DNA of 64,000 nt, from positions 1,674,001 to 1,738,000 of the forward strand of contig NC_020520.1 of the NCBI RefSeq assembly GCF_000348785.1, in the 5' to 3' direction. Shown here one piece after another: positions 42,203 to 51,616 of the stretch; position 1 is the stretch's first letter; every line of letters starts with the position of its first letter. This stretch comes from Ilumatobacter coccineus YM16-304 (GTDB lineage: Bacteria; Actinomycetota; Acidimicrobiia; Acidimicrobiales; Ilumatobacteraceae). The translations under genes were made by a program, and so were the position numbers. The notes below the pieces were generated by a model. It was not told where the DNA came from. It did no database searches and was given only the letters and a program-made list of their open reading frames with translations.

Positions 42203-45157
42203 CAGCTGTTCGAGCGGGTCGTGCTGGCCGTGGGGCCACATGAGCGCTTCGGCGTCGGCGATCGGGGCCGGTCGAGCCAAGTGGTAACCCTGCGCTCGGT
42301 CGCAGCCCTTCGAGGCGAGGTAGGCGAGCTGTTCGGCGCACTCGATGCCTTCGGCTACCACCGACAGGCCGAGTGCGTGCCCGATCGTCAACAGCGCGTC
42401 GATCACCGTCGAGTCGAAGCCGTCCTCGGTCACGTTCGACACGAAACTGCGGTCGATCTTCAGCGTGTCGATCGGGAGTTGACGCAGATATGCCATCGAC
42501 GAGTAGCCGGTTCCGAAGTCGTCGATCGCCACGGTGACACCGCGGCTCCGCACACGCTCGAGTACGTCTCGTGCCCGCTCGACGTCGTGCATCAGTTGGG
42601 TCTCGGTCAGTTCGAACTCGAGGCGGGTCGGATCGGCTCCGGTGAGCAGCAGCGCTGCATCGAGGTCGGCGGCGAGGTTGCCGTCGATGAGGTGCGAGCC
42701 GGCGATGTTGACCGCGATCTTCTGCGTCCGCGACGGGTCCTCGTCGGCCCAGCGCTTCAAGGTCTTGCACGACTCGAGGATGACCCATCGGCCGATCTCG
42801 AAGATCAGCGACGATCGCTCGGCGATGGGGATGAAGTCGCCGGGCGGGACCATGCCGTGTCCCGGACGGTTCCATCGCACCAGCGCTTCGGCGCTGCTGA
42901 ACGTGTTGCGCTCGATGTCGAGGACTGGCTGCAGGTGCAGTTCGAGCTCGTCGTTGCGCACCGCCTGCCGGAGCGCGATCTCGACTTCGGCGCTCTGCAC
43001 GATGCTCTCACGCAAGCGCGCATCGAAGAGTTCGACGCGACCCCGTCCTCGGCGCTTCGCCTCGTACACGGCATTGTCGGCGCAACGTATGGCGTCGAGC
43101 GGTGTCAGGTCGGCGTCGGCCAGGCCGTTGTCGAACGCGGCCACGCCGACGCTCGCCGAGAGCGCGAACACGTTGTCGCCGTCACCGAAGGGTTGTTCGA
43201 CCTCTTGGATCAGGCGGTAGCCGAACGAGACCACGTGCGCGACGCTGGCGTAGTCGTTGATGATCACGACGAACTCGTCGCCGCCCAGACGTGCCACGAA
43301 GTCTCCGGGACGCACATGGGAGGTGAGGCGTTTGCCGACCTCGGTCAGCAACTGGTCGCCCGCCAGGTGGCCTTGGGTGTCGTTGACCGACTTGAATCCG
43401 TCGAGATCGATGAACATCACAGCGACCGCGGCGCCGGCGGGTCGCGCGCTGAGCCGTTCGAGCAGGGCGAAACGGTTGGGGAGCCCGGTCAGCGCGTCGT
43501 GGTGGGCCTGGTATGCCAGGCGTTCCTCGTAGCGCGTCCGTTCGGAGATGTCGCGAGCGATCACGGTCGTCAACGGCTCGTGGCCGGCGTCGATGTCGCT
43601 GCTCGCGACCAGCAACCGCGCCGACTCGCCGGTGGGGCCTTCGACGGTGACTTCGCCGTCGTAGCGAGGCAGGAAGCGGTGCAGCGGTTGGCCGACCTGG
43701 TCGTCGGCGTGCAGGCCGACGAGGGCGACGCTCGCGTCGTTGGCCGTCGTGATGAGCCCGTCGGCGTCGATGGTCCAGATCGCGTCGGCCGCCTGCTCGA
43801 CGATCGCCGAGGCGAGTTGCTGGCTCGCCTGCAGCTTGCTGTTGGTGTCTTCGAGCCGTTCGAACGACTGGCGCAGCGACACACCGATGGGTCCCGGGAG
43901 GTCGTCGTGCAGGCTGTTGGTCGCCCCTCCGGCGAGCTCGGAGATGCCGTGGTCGACATGGTGGAGGGTCACCATCATGTCGTTCATCGACTTGGTGAGC
44001 GTGCGAACGTCGTTCGGCCCGTGCAGGGGGAGTGGCGCCACGTCGAATCCACCGTCGCTGATGGTGGCCGCCCGTCGGGTGAGCCGTCGGAGGGGCCGCA
44101 GCGTCGAGAGCGTGAGGAAGAGCAGCATGGCGAGGCTGACGGCGAGCGTCGCAGCGAGGAGCAGCGTGGTGCGAAACGCTGCGGATTCGGCGGCGACCGC
44201 CTGGTCGTCGAGGGCTCGGACCACGCCGTCGTGGAAGTCGTTGGAGTAGACCTCGAGCGCGTCGAGAAAATCGATCTGGTCGAGCACGGCACCGGCCGAG
44301 GTCTGGATGTAGTTCGCATCGATCTGCTCCGACAGCGGAACGCCGGCGAGAGCGTCGGTCAACGCTGCGGGCGGTTCTTTCAGCAACGACGTGACGTCTG
44401 TGAGTCGCGCCACCTCGGCATCGTCGAGGAGCGATTCGAAGTTCTCGATCGACAGATCGAGTCGAGCGTTCGCCTCGAGGATCCCGCGGGCGGAAGCCGG
44501 GCCGCGGTCGAGGAGGGCCTCGAGCAGGGCGGTGCCGCGTTCACCGACGTTCTCGAGTACCTGGCTGAGCGCGAGGAGCTTGGCTCGGTCGGCCGTGGTG
44601 CCCGAGGTGGTCGCTGACACGACGTCGCTCAGCGCAACGGTGCCACCTCGGTCGGCGAGGATGTCGTCGAGCTTGGTGAAGACGTGGCGGATCTCGTCGG
44701 GCATGGCACGGAACGACTCCGATTGCGTGCGTTGCGCGTTGAGTTCGCCGCGAACGAAACTGAGCTGGTCGGCGAGGTTGCTCGATGCTCGAATGCGCGG
44801 CGACTCCGAGACCGCCAGCGCGTCGAGCGCGGCGTCGAGCTTGACGCGGTTGGCGTTGTAGAGGGTCTCGAAGTCGACGCCGGCGATGGCGACGACGAGA
44901 TCGCGGGGGACCTCCATCTCGTCGATGGCGGCGAGCCCCTGCAAGGCGATCTGTTCGATCTGGGCCGGTCCGTAGACCTCGGCGGTCGCTCGCTGGACTC
45001 TGGCGTCCTCGGCGAGTTCGAGCGCATCGGCGGCGAGGTCGTTCTCCGCTCGGATCCGTTGGTAGGCGAGGACACTGACCCCGATCATGGGCACGGCGAT
45101 GAGCAACAGCAGGCGCATCGCGAACGATCCACCGGTGCGCCGTGATGTTGAAGCCAC
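42191..45157 (-). CDS. Membrane sensor with PAS, GGDEF and EAL domains
   Basis: A 988-aa cyclic-di-GMP enzyme. A membrane helix near residues 15-32 leads to an extracytoplasmic helical sensor region of about 290 residues, a second helix near 325-348, a HAMP-like linker and a PAS domain (about 445-545). Then comes GGDEF with an intact RLGGDEFVVI near 624 and EAL with EALVRW near 757, ELTE, DDFGTGYSS near 877, KIDRSF and EGIE. Both synthesis and breakdown sites look intact, so the direction may be switched by ligand. GTG 45157 was used; ATG 45118 directly before the first helix is a good alternative. Confidence 0.9.
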   Translation of the reverse strand: MASTSRRTGGSFAMRLLLLIAVPMIGVSVLAYQRIRAENDLAADALELAEDARVQRATAEVYGPAQIEQIALQGLAAIDEMEVPRDLVVAIAGVDFETLYNANRVKLDAALDALAVSESPRIRASSNLADQLSFVRGELNAQRTQSESFRAMPDEIRHVFTKLDDILADRGGTVALSDVVSATTSGTTADRAKLLALSQVLENVGERGTALLEALLDRGPASARGILEANARLDLSIENFESLLDDAEVARLTDVTSLLKEPPAALTDALAGVPLSEQIDANYIQTSAGAVLDQIDFLDALEVYSNDFHDGVVRALDDQAVAAESAAFRTTLLLAATLAVSLAMLLFLTLSTLRPLRRLTRRAATISDGGFDVAPLPLHGPNDVRTLTKSMNDMMVTLHHVDHGISELAGGATNSLHDDLPGPIGVSLRQSFERLEDTNSKLQASQQLASAIVEQAADAIWTIDADGLITTANDASVALVGLHADDQVGQPLHRFLPRYDGEVTVEGPTGESARLLVASSDIDAGHEPLTTVIARDISERTRYEERLAYQAHHDALTGLPNRFALLERLSARPAGAAVAVMFIDLDGFKSVNDTQGHLAGDQLLTEVGKRLTSHVRPGDFVARLGGDEFVVIINDYASVAHVVSFGYRLIQEVEQPFGDGDNVFALSASVGVAAFDNGLADADLTPLDAIRCADNAVYEAKRRGRGRVELFDARLRESIVQSAEVEIALRQAVRNDELELHLQPVLDIERNTFSSAEALVRWNRPGHGMVPPGDFIPIAERSSLIFEIGRWVILESCKTLKRWADEDPSRTQKIAVNIAGSHLIDGNLAADLDAALLLTGADPTRLEFELTETQLMHDVERARDVLERVRSRGVTVAIDDFGTGYSSMAYLRQLPIDTLKIDRSFVSNVTEDGFDSTVIDALLTIGHALGLSVVAEGIECAEQLAYLASKGCDRAQGYHLARPAPIADAEALMWPHGQHDPLEQLLNI

Positions 45158-45231
45158 CTACGGACATCGTCTCTGACAAAGGTGCGCTTGACTCAAGAAA
45201 GTGTCTGCTCGCGCCGGATGGCAGGTGCGGT

Positions 45232-46011
45232 TCAGGCGTCGGGGTGGATGCCGGCGCGGACGAGCCGGTTCGCCGGGTCCTGGCCGTAGAACGACCGCAA
45301 CTCCTCGTAGAGATCGCGTTCGTGAGTGAACACGTCGAAGGGTCGATTGAAGAAGAGCTCGGTCGCGACCGCGAAGAACTCGGCCGGATTGGTGCCGGCG
45401 TAGTTGCGCAGGATCGACTCGCCGTCGTGGACCCGGGCGAACGCTTCGGTGAACACCTGCTGCCACCGTGCCTGGGCGGCTTCGTCGCCGAGCGGCGGCG
45501 TCCCGTCGGTCACCCCGTCCATCATGTCGAGCCGGTGCGCGAACTCGTGGTACACGACGTTCATCCCTCGTTCGGGCACACGAGCGCCGCGCTGAGCCGC
45601 CGACCACGAGAGCATCACCGGGCCGCGGTGATGCGCCTGGCCGGAGATGTGTTGGGTGCCGCCCGACCACACGCCACCGCCGGTGGGCCGCTGTTTCTTC
45701 ACCCGCATGGTCGACTTGTGCACGATGACCGAGCTGACGTCGAGGTATTCGTCGAGTTCGAGACCGAGCAGGAGCATCGAGGCCTGAGCGGAGATGAGCA
45801 CCTTGACCTCGTCGGTGAGGTCCATCCCCTGCGCCGCTTCCCAGCGGCGACCGTGGAAGAAGCGCGCCACGAGCATGCGCATGCGTTCGAGTTCGGCGTC
45901 GTCGAGCAGGTTCCAGTGGTCGAACCCGGATCGGAGCACCGCCTCCCAGGTGGGATCGAAGCTCGGCGGGGTGCGTCGGAACCAGCCGCGAACTCGAGAC
46001 AGCATCGACAT
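45232..46011 (-). CDS. mtfA: MtfA-like zinc metallopeptidase
   Basis: A 259-aa M90-family peptidase. The zinc motif is VVYHEFAHRLDMMDG near residue 153, with the third ligand expected in NPAEFFAVATELFF (Glu). In E. coli MtfA also binds the glucose regulator Mlc; no mlc gene is seen here, so only the peptidase role is carried over. It begins 20 nt after glpD on the same strand and is probably co-transcribed with it, suggesting a link to carbon metabolism. Confidence 0.87.
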   Translation of the reverse strand: MSMLSRVRGWFRRTPPSFDPTWEAVLRSGFDHWNLLDDAELERMRMLVARFFHGRRWEAAQGMDLTDEVKVLISAQASMLLLGLELDEYLDVSSVIVHKSTMRVKKQRPTGGGVWSGGTQHISGQAHHRGPVMLSWSAAQRGARVPERGMNVVYHEFAHRLDMMDGVTDGTPPLGDEAAQARWQQVFTEAFARVHDGESILRNYAGTNPAEFFAVATELFFNRPFDVFTHERDLYEELRSFYGQDPANRLVRAGIHPDA

Positions 46012-46031
46012 CGTCGTCGGGTCGTCGCCGG

Positions 46032-47726
46032 TCAGACGAGGACGTCGCCGGCCGACTTGGTCGACTCGCTCGGTGGCGGACCGGCCTTGACCGCGTCGGG
46101 GATGTTGTCGTCACCGCCGAAGTACTCGGCGAGTCGAGCGTCGGCCTGGTCGGCGCCGAACAGGATCTCGGCGACTTCGCGCAAACCCGGCGAGTGATCG
46201 ATGTCGTGATCGGACACGACGAGTTCGATCTTCGAGCGGCGCCGCATGAAGTCCTCGAGCTTCGTGACCATCTCGGAACGTGCCGCCTCGTGGAGTTCGA
46301 CGCGGATGTAGTCGGCCGACCCCATGATGTCTTCGGCCATCGCCGGTTCTTCGCGGATGGCGTCGAGCATGGCGAACGCTCGGCGTCCGTAGCGCCGCCA
46401 CAGGCGATCGGACAGCGGTTCGACCTCGGGCTTGTCGCGGATGCGGTCGAGCTTCATCAAGCGGGCCTGCCGGAAGAACTCCTTGCGCGTGGCGCGGGCG
46501 GGCTCCCCGTACCAGTTGTGCAGATCCTTCTCGAGGGGGATGCCGAGCTGCTCGACCGCCTCGGCGACCTCTTCGCCGACGTTGAGACAGTCGGTGAGCT
46601 TGCCGCCGAAGATCGTGACGACTCGCTGGCGGTGATCGGTCTCGACCGCGTGCTTGCGTGACAGTTTGGTCCAGTCGACCTCGGTGTGGTCGGCGCCGTC
46701 GGTCGAGACGACCAGCGGTCGCACGCCACAGCGTTTGGCGATGATGTCGGGCTTGCGGAGCGGGCGGTCGAGGTCCATCCGAGCGTTGATCTGTTCGAGC
46801 AGGAACTCGATGTCGTCGTCGTCGGCTTCGGTGTAGGGCGTGTCGACCCGGGTGTCGGTCGTGCCGATCACCGAGCGGCGACCCATCGGGATCACGTAGA
46901 AGAGGCGTTCGGTGTCGTCGTAGAACGCGAGGACCTTGTCGTGGTGCTTCGTGGTGAGCCGAGGCACGACGAGGTGGATGCCCTTGGAGTAGACGATGCG
47001 GTGGTCGGTGGTGAGGCCCCACGACTGGTTCGTCTCGTCGACGAACGGGCCGGCGGCGTTGACGATCGTGCGTGCGGTGGTCTGGAACTCTTCGCCGGTG
47101 TCGACGTCACGGAGCTGCGCGGTCCAGCGGTCGCCGTCTCGTGTGGCGCTCACCATCTCGACGTAGTTCGCGGCGGCGGCTCCGGCTTCGATCGCGGAGC
47201 GGACGAAGCTGAACACGAAGCGAGCGTCGTTGTCGATCAGGATGCCGTCTCGGTACTCGATGCCCCCGGCGACGTCGGTCGTGTTGATCGCCGGTTCTTC
47301 GCGTTCGATCTTCTCGCGTGACAGCAGCCGAGGCCAGCGGGTTCCGAACTGGCCGATGATCCAGTAGCCGAGCGCGCCGAGTGCCGCGAACCACGGTGGG
47401 TACGGGCCCTTCTTGTCGAGCGCTGCGTAGAAACCGATCTCCTTGATGTTGTCTCGGTAGGCCCGCATGAGGCGGTTGCGCGACTGGCACAGCTTGAACA
47501 CGAGCCACAGCTCGTAGTTCTCGAGGTACTTGAAGCCGCCCCAGACGAGGTTGGATGACGCCTGACTCGTGAAGTGCGCGAAATCGCCGCGGTCGATCAG
47601 CGCGACGCTGGCACCACGCCCGGCCAGCGATGCGGCGGTGACGGCACCGTTGATGCCGCCACCGATGACGAGCGTGTCGAACGAGCCGTCACGCATCCGG
47701 TCGATGTGCGTCTCACGAAGAGCCAT
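46032..47726 (-). CDS. glpD: Glycerol-3-phosphate dehydrogenase (FAD)
   Basis: A 564-aa flavoprotein that oxidises glycerol 3-phosphate to dihydroxyacetone phosphate and passes electrons to the quinone pool at the membrane. The dinucleotide-binding motif is VIGGGINGAVTAASLAGRGASV at the N-terminus. Also present are NLVWGGFKYLENYE, NAAGPFVDE, PMGRRSVIGTTDTR and the C-terminal helical domain. ATG 47726 follows a TAGCCT hexamer by 7 nt. The MtfA gene lies directly downstream. Confidence 0.94.
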   Translation of the reverse strand: MALRETHIDRMRDGSFDTLVIGGGINGAVTAASLAGRGASVALIDRGDFAHFTSQASSNLVWGGFKYLENYELWLVFKLCQSRNRLMRAYRDNIKEIGFYAALDKKGPYPPWFAALGALGYWIIGQFGTRWPRLLSREKIEREEPAINTTDVAGGIEYRDGILIDNDARFVFSFVRSAIEAGAAAANYVEMVSATRDGDRWTAQLRDVDTGEEFQTTARTIVNAAGPFVDETNQSWGLTTDHRIVYSKGIHLVVPRLTTKHHDKVLAFYDDTERLFYVIPMGRRSVIGTTDTRVDTPYTEADDDDIEFLLEQINARMDLDRPLRKPDIIAKRCGVRPLVVSTDGADHTEVDWTKLSRKHAVETDHRQRVVTIFGGKLTDCLNVGEEVAEAVEQLGIPLEKDLHNWYGEPARATRKEFFRQARLMKLDRIRDKPEVEPLSDRLWRRYGRRAFAMLDAIREEPAMAEDIMGSADYIRVELHEAARSEMVTKLEDFMRRRSKIELVVSDHDIDHSPGLREVAEILFGADQADARLAEYFGGDDNIPDAVKAGPPPSESTKSAGDVLV

Positions 47727-47733
47727 GTGAACG

Positions 47734-47739
47734 AGGCTA
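47734..47739 (-). promoter_or_regulatory. -10 element of glpD-mtfA
   Basis: Minus-strand TAGCCT, 7 nt before ATG 47726. Confidence 0.5.
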
Positions 47740-47750
47740 CGGCCCGAAGA

Positions 47751-48758
47751 TCAGCCGGAGGCGACGACGACCGAGATGGCGATCGATGCCACGGCAACGG
47801 CGATCGGCACGGCGTACTTCGACCAGGGCGGCACGCCCTTGTAGCCGGGCGCCAGCATGATGAACCCGCAGATGCCACCGGCGACCAGACCGCCGATGTG
47901 CCCGCCGATCGAGATGTTGCGCACGAAGAACGTGAGGAACAGGTTGATCATCAGCAGCGAGCCGATCTGCGTGTTGAACACGTTGATCCCGTGGCGCCAG
48001 ATGCCCACGGCGTACGCCCCGAGGAGCCCGAACACGGCGCCCGACGCCCCGGCGGAGAAGGCGTTCTGCCCGTCGATGAGCAGCACGCCGGCGGAGCCTC
48101 CGAGCAGCGAGGCGACGTAGAGCAGCGCGAACTTCGTGCGGCCGATCATCGGTTCCATCTCGTTGCCGAGCAGGTAGAGGAAGAACATGTTGAACCCGAG
48201 GTGCAGCAGGCCGTAGTGCAGGAAGCCGGAGCTGACGAGGCGGTACCACTGGGCACCCTCGGTGCCGAACGGGGAGAACTCGGCGGGCACGTTCGAGTCG
48301 AGGAACGCTTCGTTGAGGGCGTAGTAGAAGTGCGCCTCGGTGATACGGCCCGACAACATGCCGCCGAAGTCGTAGTAGAGGCCGAGTCCGACGAACACGG
48401 CGACGTTGATGGCGATGAGGGTGTACGCCACCAGCGCGGGCTGTCCGGCCGACCAGAATCGCGCTCGCGTCTTGAGGTCGGGGCGGGCGGCCTTGGCGCA
48501 GTCGAGGCAATGGCTGCCGACGGCTGCCTGGGTCAGGCAGTCGGGGCAGGCGTGTTTGCCGCAGCGGGTGCACTGGCGACCGCCGACGCGGTCGGGGTGC
48601 CGGTAGCAGGCGGCCGGAGCCGGCGCGGGGGTCCCCGGGGACGTCGGCGGACCTGCGGGCGCCCCCTGCGGCGGCTGGAAGCCACCACCGGGTGGTTGCG
48701 GCAGCGCAGACTTTCCGGAGGTGCCGCTCGAGTCGGATGATGGCAACGGCAGTGGCAC
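47751..48758 (-). CDS. Rhomboid intramembrane protease with N-terminal zinc finger
   Basis: A 335-aa rhomboid-family serine protease. After a Pro/Gly-rich start, a B-box-like zinc finger (CYRHPDRVGGRQCTRCGKHACPDC ... HCLDC, about 50-95) precedes six or seven membrane helices. The catalytic serine is in GASGAVFGLLGA and the partner histidine in SIGGHIGGLVAG; HLGFNMFFLYLLG carries the conserved HxxxN-type motif. GTG 48758 was chosen because TACGCT lies 7 nt upstream; a longer frame exists. Substrates unknown. Confidence 0.88.
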   Translation of the reverse strand: MPLPLPSSDSSGTSGKSALPQPPGGGFQPPQGAPAGPPTSPGTPAPAPAACYRHPDRVGGRQCTRCGKHACPDCLTQAAVGSHCLDCAKAARPDLKTRARFWSAGQPALVAYTLIAINVAVFVGLGLYYDFGGMLSGRITEAHFYYALNEAFLDSNVPAEFSPFGTEGAQWYRLVSSGFLHYGLLHLGFNMFFLYLLGNEMEPMIGRTKFALLYVASLLGGSAGVLLIDGQNAFSAGASGAVFGLLGAYAVGIWRHGINVFNTQIGSLLMINLFLTFFVRNISIGGHIGGLVAGGICGFIMLAPGYKGVPPWSKYAVPIAVAVASIAISVVVASG

Positions 48759-48765
48759 GACGATC

Positions 48766-48771
48766 AGCGTA
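48766..48771 (-). promoter_or_regulatory. -10 element of the rhomboid gene
   Basis: Minus-strand TACGCT, 7 nt before GTG 48758; it lies inside the longer open frame and so decides the start. Confidence 0.5.
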
Positions 48772-48828
48772 TCGACGCCGACCGTGGCGAATCCTGACAA
48801 CCTTCGAAACAGCGGCGCCGCGCGGCGG

Positions 48829-50787
48829 CTACCACTCGATGTTGCTGGCCGTGCCGAACGCCGATGCCGGCCGTGGCGCGCCGAGCAGATTCCCCTGCAC
48901 CAGGTCGCACCCGGCGGCTTGGAGGCGTCGGAGTTGTTCGTAGCCGCTCACCCGTTCGGCGACCACCGACATGTCGAGTGCGTGCGCGAGGAGGACGATG
49001 GCCCTGACGAGGCGTGTCTCGGCGTCGGACGAACCGGTCGGGAGGGCGAGCGAGCCGTCGAGCTTGAGCACATCGGCGCCGACGTCGGTCATGACGGCGA
49101 GCGCTTTCGGCCCGGTGCCGAAGTTGTCGACGGCGACCTGCACCCCGGCGCGGCGCAGCGCCCGGATCGACCGGTCGACGTCGGCGATGCGGCCGAGCAG
49201 CGAGGTGTCGCGAGCCTCGAGGACCAGTTGTGTCGGGTCGAGGGCGTGCTCGCGGAGCTTGGCGATGACCAGGTTGACGAACGATGCCGAGCCGAGCTGC
49301 ACCCTTGACACGTTGACGTGCACCGAGAAGTCGGACGGGACGGTGTGGTTCTCGATCCACCCGCGTAGGTCGCCCATGGCCTGGTCGAGGACGAGTTCGC
49401 CCAGTCGGCTGATGATGCCGGACTCTTCGGCGACGGCGATGAACGTGGCGGGGTCCATGCGGCCGCGGGTCGGATGCGTCCAGCGCACGAGGGCCTCGGC
49501 GGCGACTGCGGTCTTGGTGACCGTGGAGAACACGGGTTGGTAGTCGACGGTCAGGTCGTGGTCGTTGACGGCGCGGGCGAGCGTCGCCGCGATCTCGGTG
49601 CGCTCGCGAGCGGCCGATCGCATGTCGGAGGTGAACAGGATGCAGCGGCCACGTCCGTGCTGTTTCGCTTCGTACATGGCGGTGTCGGCGTTGCCGACGA
49701 GCAGTCCGGCGGCACCGATGTCGTCGAGATCCATCACGTCGGGATCGGTGAGCGCCACGCCGATGCTGACCGAGAACGCGAGGTCGAGTTCGCCGATCTT
49801 GAGATGGCCGGTGAGCGCGCGACGTGCTCGTTCGGCGAGGTCGAGCGCGGAGATCGCATCGACGATGCCGGTGCTCACCACGATGAACTCGTCGCCGCCG
49901 ATGCGGGCGACGCGGTCGGTGGGGCGGATCGCTTGGGCGAGGCGTTGTGCGGTCGACGTGATGAGTTGGTCGCCGACGCGGTGGCCGAATGCGTCGTTGA
50001 CGTACTTGAGGTGGTCGAGGTCGACGAAGATCGCGGCCACGTGCCCCGGTCGTCCACGCTGCTCACCGATCGCCTGTGCGAGGTCGACCATGATCCGGTG
50101 GCGGTTGGCGAGCCCGGTGAGCGGGTCGTGCGACGCCTGGTGGTGCAGGCGGGCGACGCGGCGTCGGGCGCTGGTGACGTCGTGCAGCAGCAACGAGATC
50201 GTGCCGCCCGGCCGTTCGTCGCAGGGGGTGTCGACGCGTGCCGTGGCACGGAGGAGTCGGGTGTCGCCGGCCGGGCCGCGATGGTCGACGTCGCCTCGCC
50301 ACTCGCCGCGCTGCCGATGGAGGAGTTCTTGTGGGAGGTGGTCGAGGAACGAGCGGAGCACGCCCGACGCCGGTGAGCCCTCCGCCAGGTCGTCCATCGA
50401 CTCGGCGCCGAGGATGCTGAGCATCGGTGCGTTGACCATTTCGATCGTGCCGTCGAGTCGGAGCACGACCAGTGCGGTGCCGTCGCTGTCGAGCACGCCA
50501 CGCACCGACGCCGGGAGATCGACCTGGTGAGGGTGCTGCCACGAGGTCTGGTGACCCGTCGGCGTCGACTCGGTGATCAGCGCATCGTGGGTCGGGACGA
50601 CCGCCACGGGGTCGTCGGCGGCGAAGACGCTCCACGGGTCACCGGAGGCGCCGCCATCATCGTGGGAGGGGGGCGGTGCCGGTGCCGGCATCGGCGGGGC
50701 GCCTGCCGGCGGCGGGGGCGGGGGGAGCGGCGGCGCAGGCGCGGACCACGACGCCGTCGAGTTCGTGGTGTGGTTGATGTCCGCCAT
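48829..50787 (-). CDS. PAS-GGDEF-degenerate EAL protein
   Basis: A soluble 652-aa protein. A proline-rich N-terminus (about 15-45) is followed by a PAS-like domain (VLRLDGTIEMVNAPMLSILG near 100-210), a GGDEF domain with intact RIGGDEFIVV near 297 and an EAL-type domain. EALVRW near 430, NVS and the KLDGS lysine remain. But ELTE has become EARD, DDFGTG has become DNFGTG near 554, and the late EG(V/I)E reads ERVSG, so several metal ligands are lost. It likely makes cyclic di-GMP and uses the EAL-like part for binding or regulation. ATG 50787 starts just before the Pro-rich stretch. Confidence 0.87.
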   Translation of the reverse strand: MADINHTTNSTASWSAPAPPLPPPPPPAGAPPMPAPAPPPSHDDGGASGDPWSVFAADDPVAVVPTHDALITESTPTGHQTSWQHPHQVDLPASVRGVLDSDGTALVVLRLDGTIEMVNAPMLSILGAESMDDLAEGSPASGVLRSFLDHLPQELLHRQRGEWRGDVDHRGPAGDTRLLRATARVDTPCDERPGGTISLLLHDVTSARRRVARLHHQASHDPLTGLANRHRIMVDLAQAIGEQRGRPGHVAAIFVDLDHLKYVNDAFGHRVGDQLITSTAQRLAQAIRPTDRVARIGGDEFIVVSTGIVDAISALDLAERARRALTGHLKIGELDLAFSVSIGVALTDPDVMDLDDIGAAGLLVGNADTAMYEAKQHGRGRCILFTSDMRSAARERTEIAATLARAVNDHDLTVDYQPVFSTVTKTAVAAEALVRWTHPTRGRMDPATFIAVAEESGIISRLGELVLDQAMGDLRGWIENHTVPSDFSVHVNVSRVQLGSASFVNLVIAKLREHALDPTQLVLEARDTSLLGRIADVDRSIRALRRAGVQVAVDNFGTGPKALAVMTDVGADVLKLDGSLALPTGSSDAETRLVRAIVLLAHALDMSVVAERVSGYEQLRRLQAAGCDLVQGNLLGAPRPASAFGTASNIEW

Positions 50788-50817
50788 GATGCTGTGCCGT
50801 ACCGAAACCGGCGATGA

Positions 50818-50833
50818 CGACGTGTGAACGTCG
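50818..50833. terminator. Hairpin between PEBP lipoprotein and GGDEF genes
   Basis: CGACGT-GTGA-ACGTCG, a 6-bp stem with a tetraloop, lies between the PEBP stop and the start of the next minus-strand gene. Confidence 0.35.
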
Positions 50834-50846
50834 CCGGGTGCCGGTG

Positions 50847-51515
50847 TCAGCGAGTGTGGGTGCCGGTGACACTCGTCGAGTCGAGTGACACCGTATTGAT
50901 GAGATCCAGAAGTTCCGTTGCAGGAGTTCCATCGGCAACTTCGAGTTGCTGGTTGAGGGCGAACACGGTGAGTCGGTAGGTGTTCGTCTCGCCCGGGTTC
51001 GGGCAGGGACCGGCGAATGCGATGTCTCCGAAGAAGTTCAGTGCCTGGGCAGCGCCGATCGGCACCTGGCCTTCGGCGACCGACGTGGTGTTCTCGCTGG
51101 CGTCGATGCCGGTCATGATCCAGTGGATGAACGGTTGCCCGTTCGAGAGGTTGGTTACGTCGACGAACGCCACCGCGAGTTCGGCGGTTCCTTCGGGTAC
51201 GTCGGCCCAGCTGAACGAGGGTGACACGTTGCTTCCGTCGCAGCTGTAGCGAGTGTCGATCGGGCCTCCGTCGGCCCAGGGTGCGAACAGTCGGAACGAT
51301 CCGGTCGATTCCACCGCAGGGGCATCGACGGGATCGGGTGCCGGAAGCTGGGGTGCGGCGGTGACCGCCGGGTCGACGGCGACCGACGCGAGCGGCGTCG
51401 TGTCGATGGGCGCGACCGTCGTCGGAACCGCCGGGTCCTTGAGCGTCGTCCCGTCGCCGGTGTCGCACGCGGCGAGCGCGAGCAGGGCGACGCAGGCGAT
51501 CATCGTCTTCTTCAC
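50847..51515 (-). CDS. PEBP (YbhB/YbcL) family lipoprotein
   Basis: A 222-aa exported phosphatidylethanolamine-binding-protein-like lipoprotein. The signal is VKKTMIACVALLALAAC with the lipidated Cys at 17, then a Pro/Thr-rich spacer (to about 70). The PEBP fold has DTRYSCDGSNVSPSFSWADVP, AFVDVTN, FIHWIMTGI and the closing FAGPCPNPGETNTYRLTVFAL, where the ligand pocket is formed. Function of bacterial members is poorly known. GTG 51515 is 7 nt after TACGCT, which fixes the start. It is divergent from mca. Confidence 0.9.
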   Translation of the reverse strand: MKKTMIACVALLALAACDTGDGTTLKDPAVPTTVAPIDTTPLASVAVDPAVTAAPQLPAPDPVDAPAVESTGSFRLFAPWADGGPIDTRYSCDGSNVSPSFSWADVPEGTAELAVAFVDVTNLSNGQPFIHWIMTGIDASENTTSVAEGQVPIGAAQALNFFGDIAFAGPCPNPGETNTYRLTVFALNQQLEVADGTPATELLDLINTVSLDSTSVTGTHTR

Positions 51516-51522
51516 GGGCGCG

Positions 51523-51528
51523 AGCGTA
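51523..51528 (-). promoter_or_regulatory. -10 element of the PEBP lipoprotein gene
   Basis: Minus-strand TACGCT, 7 nt before GTG 51515. Confidence 0.5.
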
Positions 51529-51603
51529 GGACATCGAACGCCGAGATCCTGAGCGACCCGCGGACGCTCTGGCGCAGGTGGCGACGGGAGCTGACGTCGT
51601 GGA

Positions 51604-51609
51604 TAACCT
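51604..51609 (+). promoter_or_regulatory. -10 element of mca
   Basis: TAACCT, 7 nt before GTG 51617; favours that start over the longer upstream frame. Confidence 0.5.
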
Positions 51610-51616
51610 CGGCACG

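Noticed and set aside
42077-44617. 846-codon plus-strand open frame
   Set aside because: Mirror of the GGDEF-EAL gene; the minus-strand product has complete catalytic motifs, this one none.
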